Source: Pseudescherichia sp031979925 (GTDB taxonomy: Bacteria > Pseudomonadota > Gammaproteobacteria > Enterobacterales > Enterobacteriaceae). From it: a stretch of DNA of 64,000 nucleotides. The DNA lies in contig NZ_DALZFB010000008.1 in assembly GCF_031979925.1 (NCBI RefSeq), forward strand, positions 113,659-177,658. Reading direction: 5' to 3'. Shown here in pieces: positions 24,622 through 33,192 of the stretch. The notes beneath the pieces were generated by a model. The model saw only the letters and a list, made by a program, of their open reading frames with translations. It was not told the DNA's origin and ran no database searches. The stretch's first letter is position 1. Each line of letters opens with the position of its first letter. A program made the translations under genes and the position numbers.

Positions 24622-24960
24622 TTAGATAGCCGCGTCGTCCTCTTCGCCGGTACGGATACGTACTACGCGCGCCACGTCGAAAACGAAAATCTTACCGTCG
24701 CCAATTTTACCGGTCTGCGCCGTGCGGATAATGGTATCCACGCAGGTATCGACGATATCATCGGTCACCACGATCTCAATTTTTACCTTTGGCAGAAAAT
24801 CCACCATGTACTCCGCGCCACGATACAGCTCGGTGTGGCCCTTCTGGCGACCAAAGCCTTTCACCTCGGTGACGGTCATTCCGGTAATGCCGACTTCCGC
24901 CAGCGCTTCACGCACATCATCCAGCTTGAAAGGTTTAATAATCGCATCAATCTTTTTCAC
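24622..24960 (-). CDS. glnB: Nitrogen regulatory protein PII-1
   Basis: A 112-residue PII signal protein. The uridylylated Tyr51 lies in the T-loop (GHTELYRGAEYMVDF). The C-terminal part contains the second PII signature with KIGDGKIFVFDV. It integrates 2-oxoglutarate and glutamine status and controls NtrB and GlnE. It is the last gene after glrK-qseG-glrR, 80 bases from glrR, the same order as in E. coli. No change in key residues is seen. Confidence 0.98.
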   Translation of the reverse strand: MKKIDAIIKPFKLDDVREALAEVGITGMTVTEVKGFGRQKGHTELYRGAEYMVDFLPKVKIEIVVTDDIVDTCVDTIIRTAQTGKIGDGKIFVFDVARVVRIRTGEEDDAAI

Positions 24961-25040
24961 GGTGATCCCCTAATTCTTTTGCCTGTCAGCAGCGTCGTAA
25001 TCGATTGCTCACACTACCATATTTCACGTGCGTGTGCGGC

Positions 25041-26378
25041 CTACTCTTTAAAGTCGTTTGCGTCCAGCTCGTGACGTGAAAGCAGCTTATAAAACTCGGT
25101 GCGGTTACGCCCGGCCATACGCGCCGCGTGCGTTACGTTGCCCTTGGTGATCTGCAGCAGCTTGCGCAGATAGTTAAGTTCGAACTGATTCCGGGCGTCG
25201 GCAAAGGTGGGCAGCGCGGTGTTCTCCCCCTCCAGTGCCTGCTCTACCAGCGCATCGCTGATTACCGGCGAGGAGGTGAGCGCCACACACTGCTCGATGA
25301 CGTTCACCAGCTGGCGCACGTTACCCGGCCAGGAGGCGGTCATCAGACGCTTCATGGCGTCGGTAGAGAAGGCCCGCACAAACGGCTTATGCCGGCTGGC
25401 GGCCAGGCGCAGCAGGTGATTAGCCAGCAGCGGGATATCCTCTGCCCGCTCCACCAGCGCCGGGATCTTCAGGCTGACCACGTTCAGGCGATAAAAGAGA
25501 TCTTCCCGAAACTCGCCGCGCTCCATCGCCTTGGGCAGATCGCGGTGGGTCGCGGAGATAATGCGCACGTCAATATCGATATCGCGATTGCTGCCCAGTG
25601 GACGTACCTTACGCTCCTGCAATACGCGCAGCAGCTTGACCTGCAGCGGGATGGGCATATCGCCAATCTCATCGAGAAACAGCGTGCCGCCCTCCGCCGC
25701 CTGGAACAGCCCTTCCCGGCTGCTGACCGCGCCGGTAAAGGCCCCGCGCGCGTGACCAAACAGCTCTGACTCCAGCAGTTGCTCCGGCAGCGCGCCGCAG
25801 TTAATGGCGATAAAGGCTTTTTTGCCGCGCGGGCTGGCGTTGTGGATTGCCTGGGCGAGGATCTCCTTGCCGGTTCCGCTCTGGCCGCTGATCAGCACGC
25901 TGACGTCGGACTGAGCCACCATGTGGGCCTGCTCCAGCAGGCGCAGCATCACCGGGCTGCGGGTGATGATATTCTCCCGCCACGCTTCATCGCTGGCGGG
26001 CGCGGCGTGCTCCAGCGCATCGTCGATGGCCTTATAGAGCGCGTCTTTATCCACCGGCTTGGTGAGAAAGCCAAATACCCCGCGCTGGGTGGCAGCAACG
26101 GCGTCGGGAATGGAGCCGTGGGCGGTAAGGATAATCACCGGCATGCCTGGCTGGACGCGCTGGATCTCGGCAAAGAGCTGCATGCCGTCCATCTCATCCA
26201 TACGCAGGTCGCTGATCACCAGATCGACCTTCTCCCGCGCCAGCACGCGCAGCCCCTCCTGGCCGCTTTCGGCGGTCACAACGCTATAGCCCTCGCTGGT
26301 CAGGCGCAGGCCCAGCAGCTTTAGCAGGCCGGGATCGTCATCTACCAGCAGCAGATGGGCAGGTTTACGCGGCGTCAT
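25041..26378 (-). CDS. glrR: Sigma-54 dependent response regulator GlrR
   Basis: A 445-residue NtrC-family regulator. The receiver domain has its phosphoacceptor Asp in DLVISDLRMDEMDG near residue 56. The AAA+ domain shows Walker A GQSGTGKE near residue 170, the sigma-54 contact loop GAFTGAV near residue 215 and Walker B GTLFLDEIGDM. A Fis-type HTH lies at the C-terminus (NVTHAARMAGRNRTEFYKLL). GlrR drives glmY; three TGTC-N10-GACA-like sites lie upstream of glmY in this window. Its start overlaps the qseG stop by 4 bases. Confidence 0.97.
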   Translation of the reverse strand: MTPRKPAHLLLVDDDPGLLKLLGLRLTSEGYSVVTAESGQEGLRVLAREKVDLVISDLRMDEMDGMQLFAEIQRVQPGMPVIILTAHGSIPDAVAATQRGVFGFLTKPVDKDALYKAIDDALEHAAPASDEAWRENIITRSPVMLRLLEQAHMVAQSDVSVLISGQSGTGKEILAQAIHNASPRGKKAFIAINCGALPEQLLESELFGHARGAFTGAVSSREGLFQAAEGGTLFLDEIGDMPIPLQVKLLRVLQERKVRPLGSNRDIDIDVRIISATHRDLPKAMERGEFREDLFYRLNVVSLKIPALVERAEDIPLLANHLLRLAASRHKPFVRAFSTDAMKRLMTASWPGNVRQLVNVIEQCVALTSSPVISDALVEQALEGENTALPTFADARNQFELNYLRKLLQITKGNVTHAARMAGRNRTEFYKLLSRHELDANDFKE

Positions 26379-27088
26379 GGCTTAACATCCTCCTGTTGAG
26401 CATCCGGCTGCGCCGGACGAGTGCTGTCGGGGATCTCCGTCCCACCAGGTTTGCGTGTTGAGAGCCGCCGCTCAATATCGGTCAGGGTTTCCAGCTTACG
26501 CGAGGTGGTCTCCAGCTCCTCGCGCAGATGCTGCTGCTGCAGACGTAGCGCCTCCAGATCGCTGTCCCGCGACTGCTGGAGTTTGGCATAGCGCGAGCGC
26601 TCCTCCGCCAGCTGGAGCTGGGTCGCCTGACCGTCGCGCCAGACCTGGAACAGCGTCCGAACCTGCATCGGCAGCTGTGGGCTGAGAGTGTCCATCCGCG
26701 TGGTAAAGGCGCGTCTCTCCAGCGGAGTGATTTTGGCATTGGCCAGCAGGATGCCGCGCTTGAAGGTAGCCTGCCAGGTATCATCAGGCCAGCGCTTAGC
26801 TTCGGCGCGCGCCATTACCGGTGAGAGGCGCTCCGCGCAATCCATGCCGCGCAGCCAGTAGAGCGGATTCGACTCCACGGCCTGCCCGGTTAGCGACCAG
26901 ACGTTATCGCAGGGTGTTGACAGAAAATCAGCCAGCTGACGCTGGGGGAGCTTCTCTTCCTGAACTTTATTAACCGGCTTAACGGGAGCGTCCGGTGCGC
27001 AGCCCGCCAGCAGCAGGCAAGATAAGCCGACAGGCAACGCGGAATGCGGCGAAATCATTTTCACAACGCGACTCAAAATATGCGACAT
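26375..27088 (-). CDS. qseG: QseG outer-membrane lipoprotein of the GlrK/GlrR system
   Basis: A 237-residue lipoprotein. The lipobox is LSCLLLAGC near residue 30. The middle is Trp/Arg-rich (NPLYWLRGMDCAERL), and residues about 150-205 form a coiled coil (LAEERSRYAKLQQ, LRLQQQHLREELE). In E. coli, QseG contacts GlrK (QseE) and stimulates its kinase activity. The frame opens 7 codons earlier; the ATG at 27088 has an AGGTAAC ribosome site and gives the E. coli length of 237. It lies between glrK and glrR. Confidence 0.93.
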   Translation of the reverse strand: MSHILSRVVKMISPHSALPVGLSCLLLAGCAPDAPVKPVNKVQEEKLPQRQLADFLSTPCDNVWSLTGQAVESNPLYWLRGMDCAERLSPVMARAEAKRWPDDTWQATFKRGILLANAKITPLERRAFTTRMDTLSPQLPMQVRTLFQVWRDGQATQLQLAEERSRYAKLQQSRDSDLEALRLQQQHLREELETTSRKLETLTDIERRLSTRKPGGTEIPDSTRPAQPDAQQEDVKP

Positions 27089-27109
27089 AGTTACCTGATA
27101 TAAATTCAA

Positions 27110-28540
27110 TTAGCTTTTATCCGATCCAGCCAGCGGCAGCTCAATGCGAAAACAGACGCCCGATTCATCGCTGGTGACCAGCTGCAGTTCACCCTGCATG
27201 CGCAGAATACAGTCCCTGGCAATGCTCAGCCCCAGCCCGCTGCCTTTTACCGCGCCTTTACGCTGGTGGCTTCCCTGATAAAAAGGTTCGAAAATCATCT
27301 CACGCTCGGCCTGTGGAATGGGCGAACCGGTATTGGCGACGTCTATCCGCAGGCGCGTGCCGTGCGGATAGCTACGAATAAGAATGTTACCGGATTCAGT
27401 GCCATAGTGCACCGCGTTAGAGTAGAGATTATCCAGCACGCTCAGTAACAGTACCGGCTCCGCCAGACAGCTCTCCGCCTTCAGCGCGACCTCCGTATGC
27501 ATCATTTTAGCCCGTGCCGGTAAACTGTGAGCGGAGATCACCGTCTCGATCAGCGGCGCAATGGCAACGGTCTCTAGCTCCACGGCCCCGTCGGCAAGTT
27601 TGCGGTTATAATCCAGCAGCTGCTCGATCAGCTTTTGCAGATTGCGGCTGCTGCCGTCCAGAATATCCACCACCTCTTTCTGCTCCGCCGTCAGCGGCCC
27701 CACCACCTCGTCAGCCAGCAGCTCGGTGCCTTCACGCATGCTGGCCAGCGGGGTTTTCAGTTCGTGAGAGATATGGCGCAGAAACTGATGGCGCTGGGAC
27801 TCCAGCCACGCCAGGCGCTCGCTGAGCCAGATGATGCGCTCGCCAACAGAGCGTAGCTCACGCGGTCCCTTAAAAGCCACCCGGCTGTTCAGCGACTGCC
27901 CTGCCCCCAGCCGGTTGATCATTCGTTCAATGCCCTTCACCGGGCCGATGATCATGCGGGTAAAGAGCAGCACCAGCACCAGGCTAACCAGGAATAGCAG
28001 CAGCGCCTGCCAGCCAAAGAACTGGCCGCGGGCGGCGATCTCCTGCTGAAGCTGCTGTCCGCGGGTAAATACGACCTTGCGGGTGGTTTGCACCATCTCG
28101 GTATTGGCGGCAGCGAAGGCTTCAAGGCTGGCCGAGGCCGCCTGCGTGGGGCCGCTGTTGTGGCACTGCAGCTGGGCAAGGGCGTTCAAATCCTCTCGCA
28201 GCGCCTGGTAGAGTCGCTCATCCGGCAGCACGTCAGCATGGGCATCAAGCATATCGCTGTAGCGTTTGCGCTGGCTCTGGTAGACCCGCGCCAGGGTGGG
28301 ATCGTCAAGCACGCAGTACTGCCGATAGCTGCGCTCCATCTCCAGCGCTGCGTTGGTCATCGCCTCGCTGCGCCGGGCGTCGATAAGCGTGGTTCGGTTG
28401 GTGCGTGCCGCCTGGGCACTGAGCGTATTGAGACTTTGCCACGCCTGCCAGGCCAGTACCAGAAGCGGCAGCAGAACCAGCAAAAAGGCCATGATGACAA
28501 GCTGTCGCAGGGAGCGGGGAAATGCAGGCCAGCGTTTCAA
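27110..28540 (-). CDS. glrK: Sensor histidine kinase GlrK (QseE)
   Basis: A 476-residue membrane kinase. There are two membrane helices (about residues 12-33 and 175-197) around a periplasmic sensor domain, then HAMP. The HisKA motif HISHELKTPLASM lies near residue 258, and the ATPase G-box GSGLGLSIARDC near residue 440. It phosphorylates GlrR in response to envelope or growth-phase cues, with QseG as partner. It is the first gene of the glrK-qseG-glrR set and lies just downstream of glmY on the same strand, as in E. coli. Confidence 0.97.
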   Translation of the reverse strand: MKRWPAFPRSLRQLVIMAFLLVLLPLLVLAWQAWQSLNTLSAQAARTNRTTLIDARRSEAMTNAALEMERSYRQYCVLDDPTLARVYQSQRKRYSDMLDAHADVLPDERLYQALREDLNALAQLQCHNSGPTQAASASLEAFAAANTEMVQTTRKVVFTRGQQLQQEIAARGQFFGWQALLLFLVSLVLVLLFTRMIIGPVKGIERMINRLGAGQSLNSRVAFKGPRELRSVGERIIWLSERLAWLESQRHQFLRHISHELKTPLASMREGTELLADEVVGPLTAEQKEVVDILDGSSRNLQKLIEQLLDYNRKLADGAVELETVAIAPLIETVISAHSLPARAKMMHTEVALKAESCLAEPVLLLSVLDNLYSNAVHYGTESGNILIRSYPHGTRLRIDVANTGSPIPQAEREMIFEPFYQGSHQRKGAVKGSGLGLSIARDCILRMQGELQLVTSDESGVCFRIELPLAGSDKS

Positions 28541-28611
28541 CGCGTTACTCTCGTCAGAAAGGATTTAACGGAATGCTAGCTGAGGATGACCCATGGGGGA
28601 AGGCTAAAAAT

Positions 28612-28796
28612 AATAAAGCCGGGTAAAAACCCGGCATTATCATGGAATAGGCGGTGCCTTACTCGACGTTTCGCCCCGGGCCTGAAATAGCAGCGCTATG
28701 ATCAGAAGTGAGACGGCAGGCACCTGTTTGTGCGTCATTCCAGGGTTTATGTAGCACGTCCCGAAGGGGCTGACATAAGAAGGTGAATGAGCCACT
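28612..28796 (-). ncRNA. glmY: GlmY small RNA
   Basis: This lies between purL and glrK, the E. coli position of glmY. The predicted 5' end AGTGGCTCATTCACC and the following TTATGTCAGCCCCTTCGGGA hairpin match my memory of GlmY. It ends at a terminator (stem GCCGGG/CCCGGC, then TTTATTATTTTT). The implied length of about 185 nt agrees with the 184 nt of E. coli GlmY. GlmY sequesters the adaptor RapZ, sparing GlmZ, which then activates glmS translation. A 63-codon ORF inside it is considered spurious. Confidence 0.9.
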
Positions 28797-28824
28797 GCAC
28801 TATTATATGCACAAGTTATGCCAA
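28797..28824 (-). promoter_or_regulatory. Overlapping sigma-54 and sigma-70 promoters of glmY
   Basis: On the minus strand TGGCAT and TGCA are placed with ten bases between the GG and the GC, the sigma-54 -24/-12 spacing. A perfect TATAAT (28802-28807) ends 5 bases before the predicted start. E. coli glmY likewise has two promoters sharing one start site. Confidence 0.82.
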
Positions 28825-28911
28825 AGTACACAAGTCATACATAACTCACTGTTTATATAGCTAATTATTATTGTGTGAACTGCATCATCTTTGTGTTCTT
28901 TTTAAACAAAG

Positions 28912-28929
28912 TGTCGTCAATCAGCAACA
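28912..28929 (-). promoter_or_regulatory. GlrR activator site 1 (promoter-proximal)
   Basis: TGTC-N10-AACA, one mismatch from the TGTC-N10-GACA motif bound by GlrR in E. coli. It lies about 116-133 bases upstream of the glmY start, within the usual range for a sigma-54 enhancer. Confidence 0.6.
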
Positions 28930-28959
28930 CCGCGCAGACATCAAAAATAAATCATTTAA

Positions 28960-28972
28960 AATCAATAAATTA
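28960..28972. promoter_or_regulatory. IHF site between GlrR sites
   Basis: AATCAATAAATTA matches the IHF consensus WATCAANNNNTTR exactly, in AT-rich DNA between the first and second GlrR sites. IHF bending assists the E. coli glmY sigma-54 promoter. Confidence 0.6.
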
Positions 28973-28974
28973 AG

Positions 28975-28992
28975 TGTCTCCAATTGGCGACA
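28975..28992 (-). promoter_or_regulatory. GlrR activator site 2
   Basis: TGTC-TCCAATTGGC-GACA is a perfect match to TGTC-N10-GACA and is itself nearly palindromic. Confidence 0.75.
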
Positions 28993-29006
28993 CTGATTTT
29001 TGCCGC

Positions 29007-29024
29007 TGTCGGGATTTTGCGACA
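29007..29024 (-). promoter_or_regulatory. GlrR activator site 3, within a purL 3' hairpin
   Basis: TGTC-GGGATTTTGC-GACA is a perfect GlrR motif. It sits inside a longer inverted repeat (29002-29011 with 29020-29029, arms GCCGCTGTCG/CGACAGCGGC) directly after the purL stop. The stem lacks a U-tract, so it could both bind GlrR as DNA and protect the purL message as RNA. Confidence 0.7.
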
Positions 29025-29038
29025 GCGGCGTGCTGCTA

Positions 29039-32000
29039 TTAACCCAGCTGCTTACGGGCGTTACGGAAGATACGCATCCACGGGCTATCCTCGCCCCAGT
29101 TTTCTGGGTGCCAGGAGTTCGCTACGGTACGGAATACGCGCTCCGGGTGCGGCATCATGATGGTCACGCGTCCGCTTTCGCTGGTCACCGCCGTGATCCC
29201 GTTCGGCGAGCCGTTCGGGTTGGCCGGATACGTTTCGGTGACCTTACCGAAGTTATCGACATAGCGCAGCGCCACCAGCCCTTTGCTCTCCAGCTGAGCC
29301 AGATGCGCGTCGTCACGCACTTCCACCAGGCCTTCACCGTGGGAAACCGCGATAGGCATCATCGACCCGACCATCCCCTGCAACAGCAGCGACGGGCTTT
29401 GCGTGACCTCGACCAGGCTGAAGCGCGCTTCAAAGCGGTCAGAGACGTTACGCACGAAGCGCGGCCACAGCTCGCTGCCTGGGATCAGCTCGCGCAGGTT
29501 GGACATCATCTGGCAGCCGTTACAGACGCCCAGGGCCAGGGTCTGCGGACGGTGGAAGAAGGTTTCGAACTCGTCGCGTACACGCTCATTGAAGAGAATC
29601 GACTTCGCCCAGCCCTCGCCCGCCCCCAGCACGTCACCGTAGGAGAAGCCGCCGCACGCCACCAGCGCATGCGCACTTTCCAGCGTGGTGCGACCTTCCA
29701 GCAGGTCGCTCATGTGAACGTCAATGGCATCAAAGCCCGCACGGTGGAAGGCTGCTGCCATCTCAACGTGGGAGTTAACACCCTGCTCACGCAGGACGGC
29801 CACTTTCGGACGCGCACCGGTTGCAATGTAAGGTGCGGCCACATCTTCGTTGATGTCGAAGGAGAGCTTCACGTTGAGGCCCGGATCGTTATCCTGTGCC
29901 TTAGCATTATGCTCCTGATCGGCACAGGCTGGGTTATCACGCAGACGCTGCATCTGCCAGGTGGTCTCTGCCCACCACATACGCAGCGTGGTGCGGCTTT
30001 CGCTGAACACCGCCCGATCGTTGGCGGTAATCACGAAGCGATCGCCGGCGACGGCGCGGCCAAGGTAGTGGATGCAGTCGGCCAGGCCGTGAGCGCTGAG
30101 GATATTCTCCACCGCCTCACGATCCCCGGCGCGGACCTGGATCACCGCCCCCAGCTCTTCGTTAAACAGCGCCGCCAGACGATCGCTGCCAAGCGCAGCG
30201 ATATCGGCCTCGATGCCGCAGTGGCCGGTGAAGGCCATCTCGGCGAGGGTCACCAGCAGGCCGCCGTCAGAGCGGTCGTGGTAGGCCAGCAGCTTACGTG
30301 CCGCCACCAGCGCCTGCATGGCGTCGTAGAAGCCTTTAAGCTGATGCACGTCGCGCACGTCGGCTGGCTTATCGCCCAGCTGGCGGTAAACCTGGGCCAG
30401 CGCCGTCGCGCCCAGCGCGTTGTGGCCCTTGCCCAGGTCAATCAGCAGCAGGGCGTTATCGTCGGTAGAGAGCTGCGGCGTCACGGTGTGGCGCACGTCC
30501 TCGACGCGGGCAAACGCAGTGATCACCAGCGACAGCGGCGAGGTCATCTCACGCTTCTCGCTCCCCTCCTGCCAGCGGGTTTTCATCGACATGGAGTCTT
30601 TACCCACCGGAATCGTCAGGCCGAGCGCCGGACACAGCTCTTCGCCCACCGCTTTCACCGCCTCATAGAGACCGGCATCTTCACCCGGGTGGCCGGCTGC
30701 GGCCATCCAGTTCGCGGAGAGCTTGATACGTTTGATGTCGCCAATCTGAGTGGCGGCCACGTTGGTTAGCGCTTCACCTACCGCCAGGCGGGCGGAGGCG
30801 GCAAAGTCCAGCAGGGCCACCGGAGAGCGCTCCCCGATGGACATCGCTTCACCGTAGTAGCTGTCGAGGCTGGCGGTGGTCACCGCGCAGTTGGCGACCG
30901 GGATCTGCCACGGGCCAACCATCTGATCCCGGGCGACCATGCCGGTGACCGTACGGTCGCCGATGGTCACCAGGAAGGTTTTCTCCGCTACCGCAGGCAA
31001 GTGCAGCACGCGGTTAACCGCTTCGGCCACGGTAATGCCCTGCGGGTCGAAAGCTTCTCCGGCAGCTTTCAGCGATTCGACGTCACGGGTCATCTTCGGC
31101 GTTTTACCGAGCAGAACGTCCAGCGGCAGGTCGATAGGCTGATTGTCGAAGTGGCTGTCGGTAAGGCTCAGGTGGCGCTCTTCGGTCGCTTCGCCGATAA
31201 CGGCATAAGGGGCGCGCTCACGGCGGCAGAGGGCGTCAAACAGCGCCATCTGATCGGCGGCCACCGCCATCACGTAGCGCTCTTGCGATTCGTTACACCA
31301 GATCTCCAGCGGGCTCATGCCCGGCTCATCGCTCAGAATGCTGCGCAGGTCAAAACGGCCGCCGCGGCCGCCGTCGCTCACCAGCTCCGGCATGGCGTTA
31401 GAGAGACCGCCCGCGCCAACGTCGTGGATAAAGAGGATTGGGTTGGCATCGCCCAGCTGCCAGCAGCGGTCGATCACCTCCTGGCAACGGCGCTCCATCT
31501 CCGGGTTGTCGCGCTGGACGGAGGCAAAGTCGAGGTCGGCATCGGACTGGCCGGACGCCATTGACGAGGCCGCGCCGCCGCCAAGACCGATATTCATTGC
31601 CGGGCCACCAAGCACCACCAGCTTCGCGCCGACGGTGATCTCGCCCTTCTGCACGTGGTCGGCACGGATGTTACCGATACCGCCCGCCAGCATGATTGGT
31701 TTGTGGTAGCCGCGCAGCTCTTCACCGTTGTGGCTATTGACCTTCTCTTCGTAGGTACGGAAGTAACCGGTCAGCGCCGGACGACCAAATTCGTTGTTGA
31801 ACGCCGCGCCGCCCAGCGGACCGTCGGTCATGATATCCAGCGCGTTAACGATACGATCCGGCTTGCCGAAATCCTCTTCCCACGGCTGCTCAAAGCCAGG
31901 AATACGCAGGTTAGAGACCGAGAAGCCCACCAGGCCCGCTTTTGGCTTCGCGCCGCGTCCGGTTGCGCCTTCGTCACGGATCTCACCGCCGGAGCCAGTT

Positions 32001-32926
32001 GCCGCGCCCGGCCACGGCGAGATCGCCGTCGGGTGGTTGTGGGTCTCAACCTTCATCAGGATATGGGTAGGCTCCTGGTGGAAATCGTAGCGGCCTGCTT
32101 CGCTATCGGCGAAGAAGCGCCCTACCTCTGAGCCTTCCATCACCGCCGCGTTGTCTTTATAGGCAGACAGCACGTGCTCCGGCGTTTTCTCAAAGGTGTT
32201 CTTGATCATTTTAAACAGCGACTTTGGCTGCTGCTCGCCGTCGATAACCCAGTCGGCGTTGAAGATTTTATGGCGGCAGTGCTCGGAGTTCGCCTGAGCA
32301 AACATGTAAAGCTCGATGTCATTCGGGTTACGCCCGAGGGTGGTGAAGGCATCGAACAGGTAATCAATTTCGTCTTCCGCCAGCGCGAGGCCCAGACGCT
32401 GGTTAGCGTCTACCAGCGCATCACGTCCCTGCCCCAGCATGTCCACGCTCTCTACCGGCGCGGGCTGATGATGGGCAAAGAGTTTCTCAGCCTCTTCCAG
32501 CGCATCAAACGTCGTCTCCATCATGCGGTCATACAGCTCGGCGGCCACCGCCTGCCACTGCTCTGCGCTCAGGGTCGACGCCTCAACGTAGTATGCGACG
32601 CCGCGCTCAAGGCGGGAGATCTGCGTCAGGCCACAGTTGTGGGCGATATCCGTCGCTTTTGAAGACCAGGGAGAGATGGTCCCCGGACGCGGCGTGACCA
32701 GCAGCAGTTTGCCAGTGGGGGCGTGGCTGCTCAGGCGCGGGCCGTAGGTCAGCAGACGGCCAAGCTGGGCGTGTTCATCGGCATTTAGAGGAGCGTTGAG
32801 GTCAGCAAAATGGACATACTCAGCGTAAATGTTACTTACCGGGAGGGCGGCTGCCTGAAAGCGTGCCAGCAGTTTGTTGATACGGAATGCAGACAGTGCA
32901 GGCGAACCACGCAGAATTTCCATCAT
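29039..32926 (-). CDS. purL: Phosphoribosylformylglycinamidine synthase
   Basis: A 1295-residue large-type PurL that performs step four of purine synthesis (FGAR to FGAM with glutamine and ATP). The N-terminal PurS-like part is followed by the two-fold synthetase domain (HNHPTAISPWPGAATGSGGE near residue 305). The C-terminal glutaminase has Cys in LALGVCNGCQMM near residue 1135 and His/Glu in MMPHPERVFR. The frame is open 44 codons further upstream, but the ATG at 32926 (MMEILRGSPALS) matches E. coli exactly in length. A perfect PurR site lies upstream. Confidence 0.98.
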   Translation of the reverse strand: MMEILRGSPALSAFRINKLLARFQAAALPVSNIYAEYVHFADLNAPLNADEHAQLGRLLTYGPRLSSHAPTGKLLLVTPRPGTISPWSSKATDIAHNCGLTQISRLERGVAYYVEASTLSAEQWQAVAAELYDRMMETTFDALEEAEKLFAHHQPAPVESVDMLGQGRDALVDANQRLGLALAEDEIDYLFDAFTTLGRNPNDIELYMFAQANSEHCRHKIFNADWVIDGEQQPKSLFKMIKNTFEKTPEHVLSAYKDNAAVMEGSEVGRFFADSEAGRYDFHQEPTHILMKVETHNHPTAISPWPGAATGSGGEIRDEGATGRGAKPKAGLVGFSVSNLRIPGFEQPWEEDFGKPDRIVNALDIMTDGPLGGAAFNNEFGRPALTGYFRTYEEKVNSHNGEELRGYHKPIMLAGGIGNIRADHVQKGEITVGAKLVVLGGPAMNIGLGGGAASSMASGQSDADLDFASVQRDNPEMERRCQEVIDRCWQLGDANPILFIHDVGAGGLSNAMPELVSDGGRGGRFDLRSILSDEPGMSPLEIWCNESQERYVMAVAADQMALFDALCRRERAPYAVIGEATEERHLSLTDSHFDNQPIDLPLDVLLGKTPKMTRDVESLKAAGEAFDPQGITVAEAVNRVLHLPAVAEKTFLVTIGDRTVTGMVARDQMVGPWQIPVANCAVTTASLDSYYGEAMSIGERSPVALLDFAASARLAVGEALTNVAATQIGDIKRIKLSANWMAAAGHPGEDAGLYEAVKAVGEELCPALGLTIPVGKDSMSMKTRWQEGSEKREMTSPLSLVITAFARVEDVRHTVTPQLSTDDNALLLIDLGKGHNALGATALAQVYRQLGDKPADVRDVHQLKGFYDAMQALVAARKLLAYHDRSDGGLLVTLAEMAFTGHCGIEADIAALGSDRLAALFNEELGAVIQVRAGDREAVENILSAHGLADCIHYLGRAVAGDRFVITANDRAVFSESRTTLRMWWAETTWQMQRLRDNPACADQEHNAKAQDNDPGLNVKLSFDINEDVAAPYIATGARPKVAVLREQGVNSHVEMAAAFHRAGFDAIDVHMSDLLEGRTTLESAHALVACGGFSYGDVLGAGEGWAKSILFNERVRDEFETFFHRPQTLALGVCNGCQMMSNLRELIPGSELWPRFVRNVSDRFEARFSLVEVTQSPSLLLQGMVGSMMPIAVSHGEGLVEVRDDAHLAQLESKGLVALRYVDNFGKVTETYPANPNGSPNGITAVTSESGRVTIMMPHPERVFRTVANSWHPENWGEDSPWMRIFRNARKQLG

Positions 32927-33012
32927 AAGTCTCTCGTCTTTAGCGCGTCGATGACGCTGTAAGAATGCGCCAGGGGGAAAACGGGCGTCATTATAGAGAA
33001 TCCTGCGCGCCG

Positions 33013-33028
33013 ACGAAACCGTTTGCGT
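33013..33028 (-). promoter_or_regulatory. PurR operator upstream of purL
   Basis: On the minus strand ACGCAAACGGTTTCGT fits the PurR consensus at every specified position. It is 87-102 bases before the purL start codon, which suits repression of its promoter by PurR with hypoxanthine or guanine. Confidence 0.85.
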
Positions 33029-33192
33029 GGAAATAAAATTGCCCGCATTTTTTAACAATAGATGTGACCTAATTCTCTAATAAGTTGCTAAGTCCCGCAA
33101 TCTTAAGCAAAATGCCGCTCACTTCCGGACAAACGCTTTTCTATAATAATGACGGCAGACTGAGGCGTCAGGCGACGCAGAGAATTAACTCA

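Noticed and set aside
28640..28831. 63-codon ORF in the glrK-purL gap
   Set aside because: It lies within glmY and its promoter. The small-RNA structure, terminator and position explain the sequence better, and no ribosome site is seen.
29000..30769. 589-codon open frame antisense to purL
   Set aside because: It is complementary to a well-conserved purL, has repetitive His/Gln/Arg-rich composition and no recognisable domain. It is typical of codon-bias shadows in GC-rich genes.
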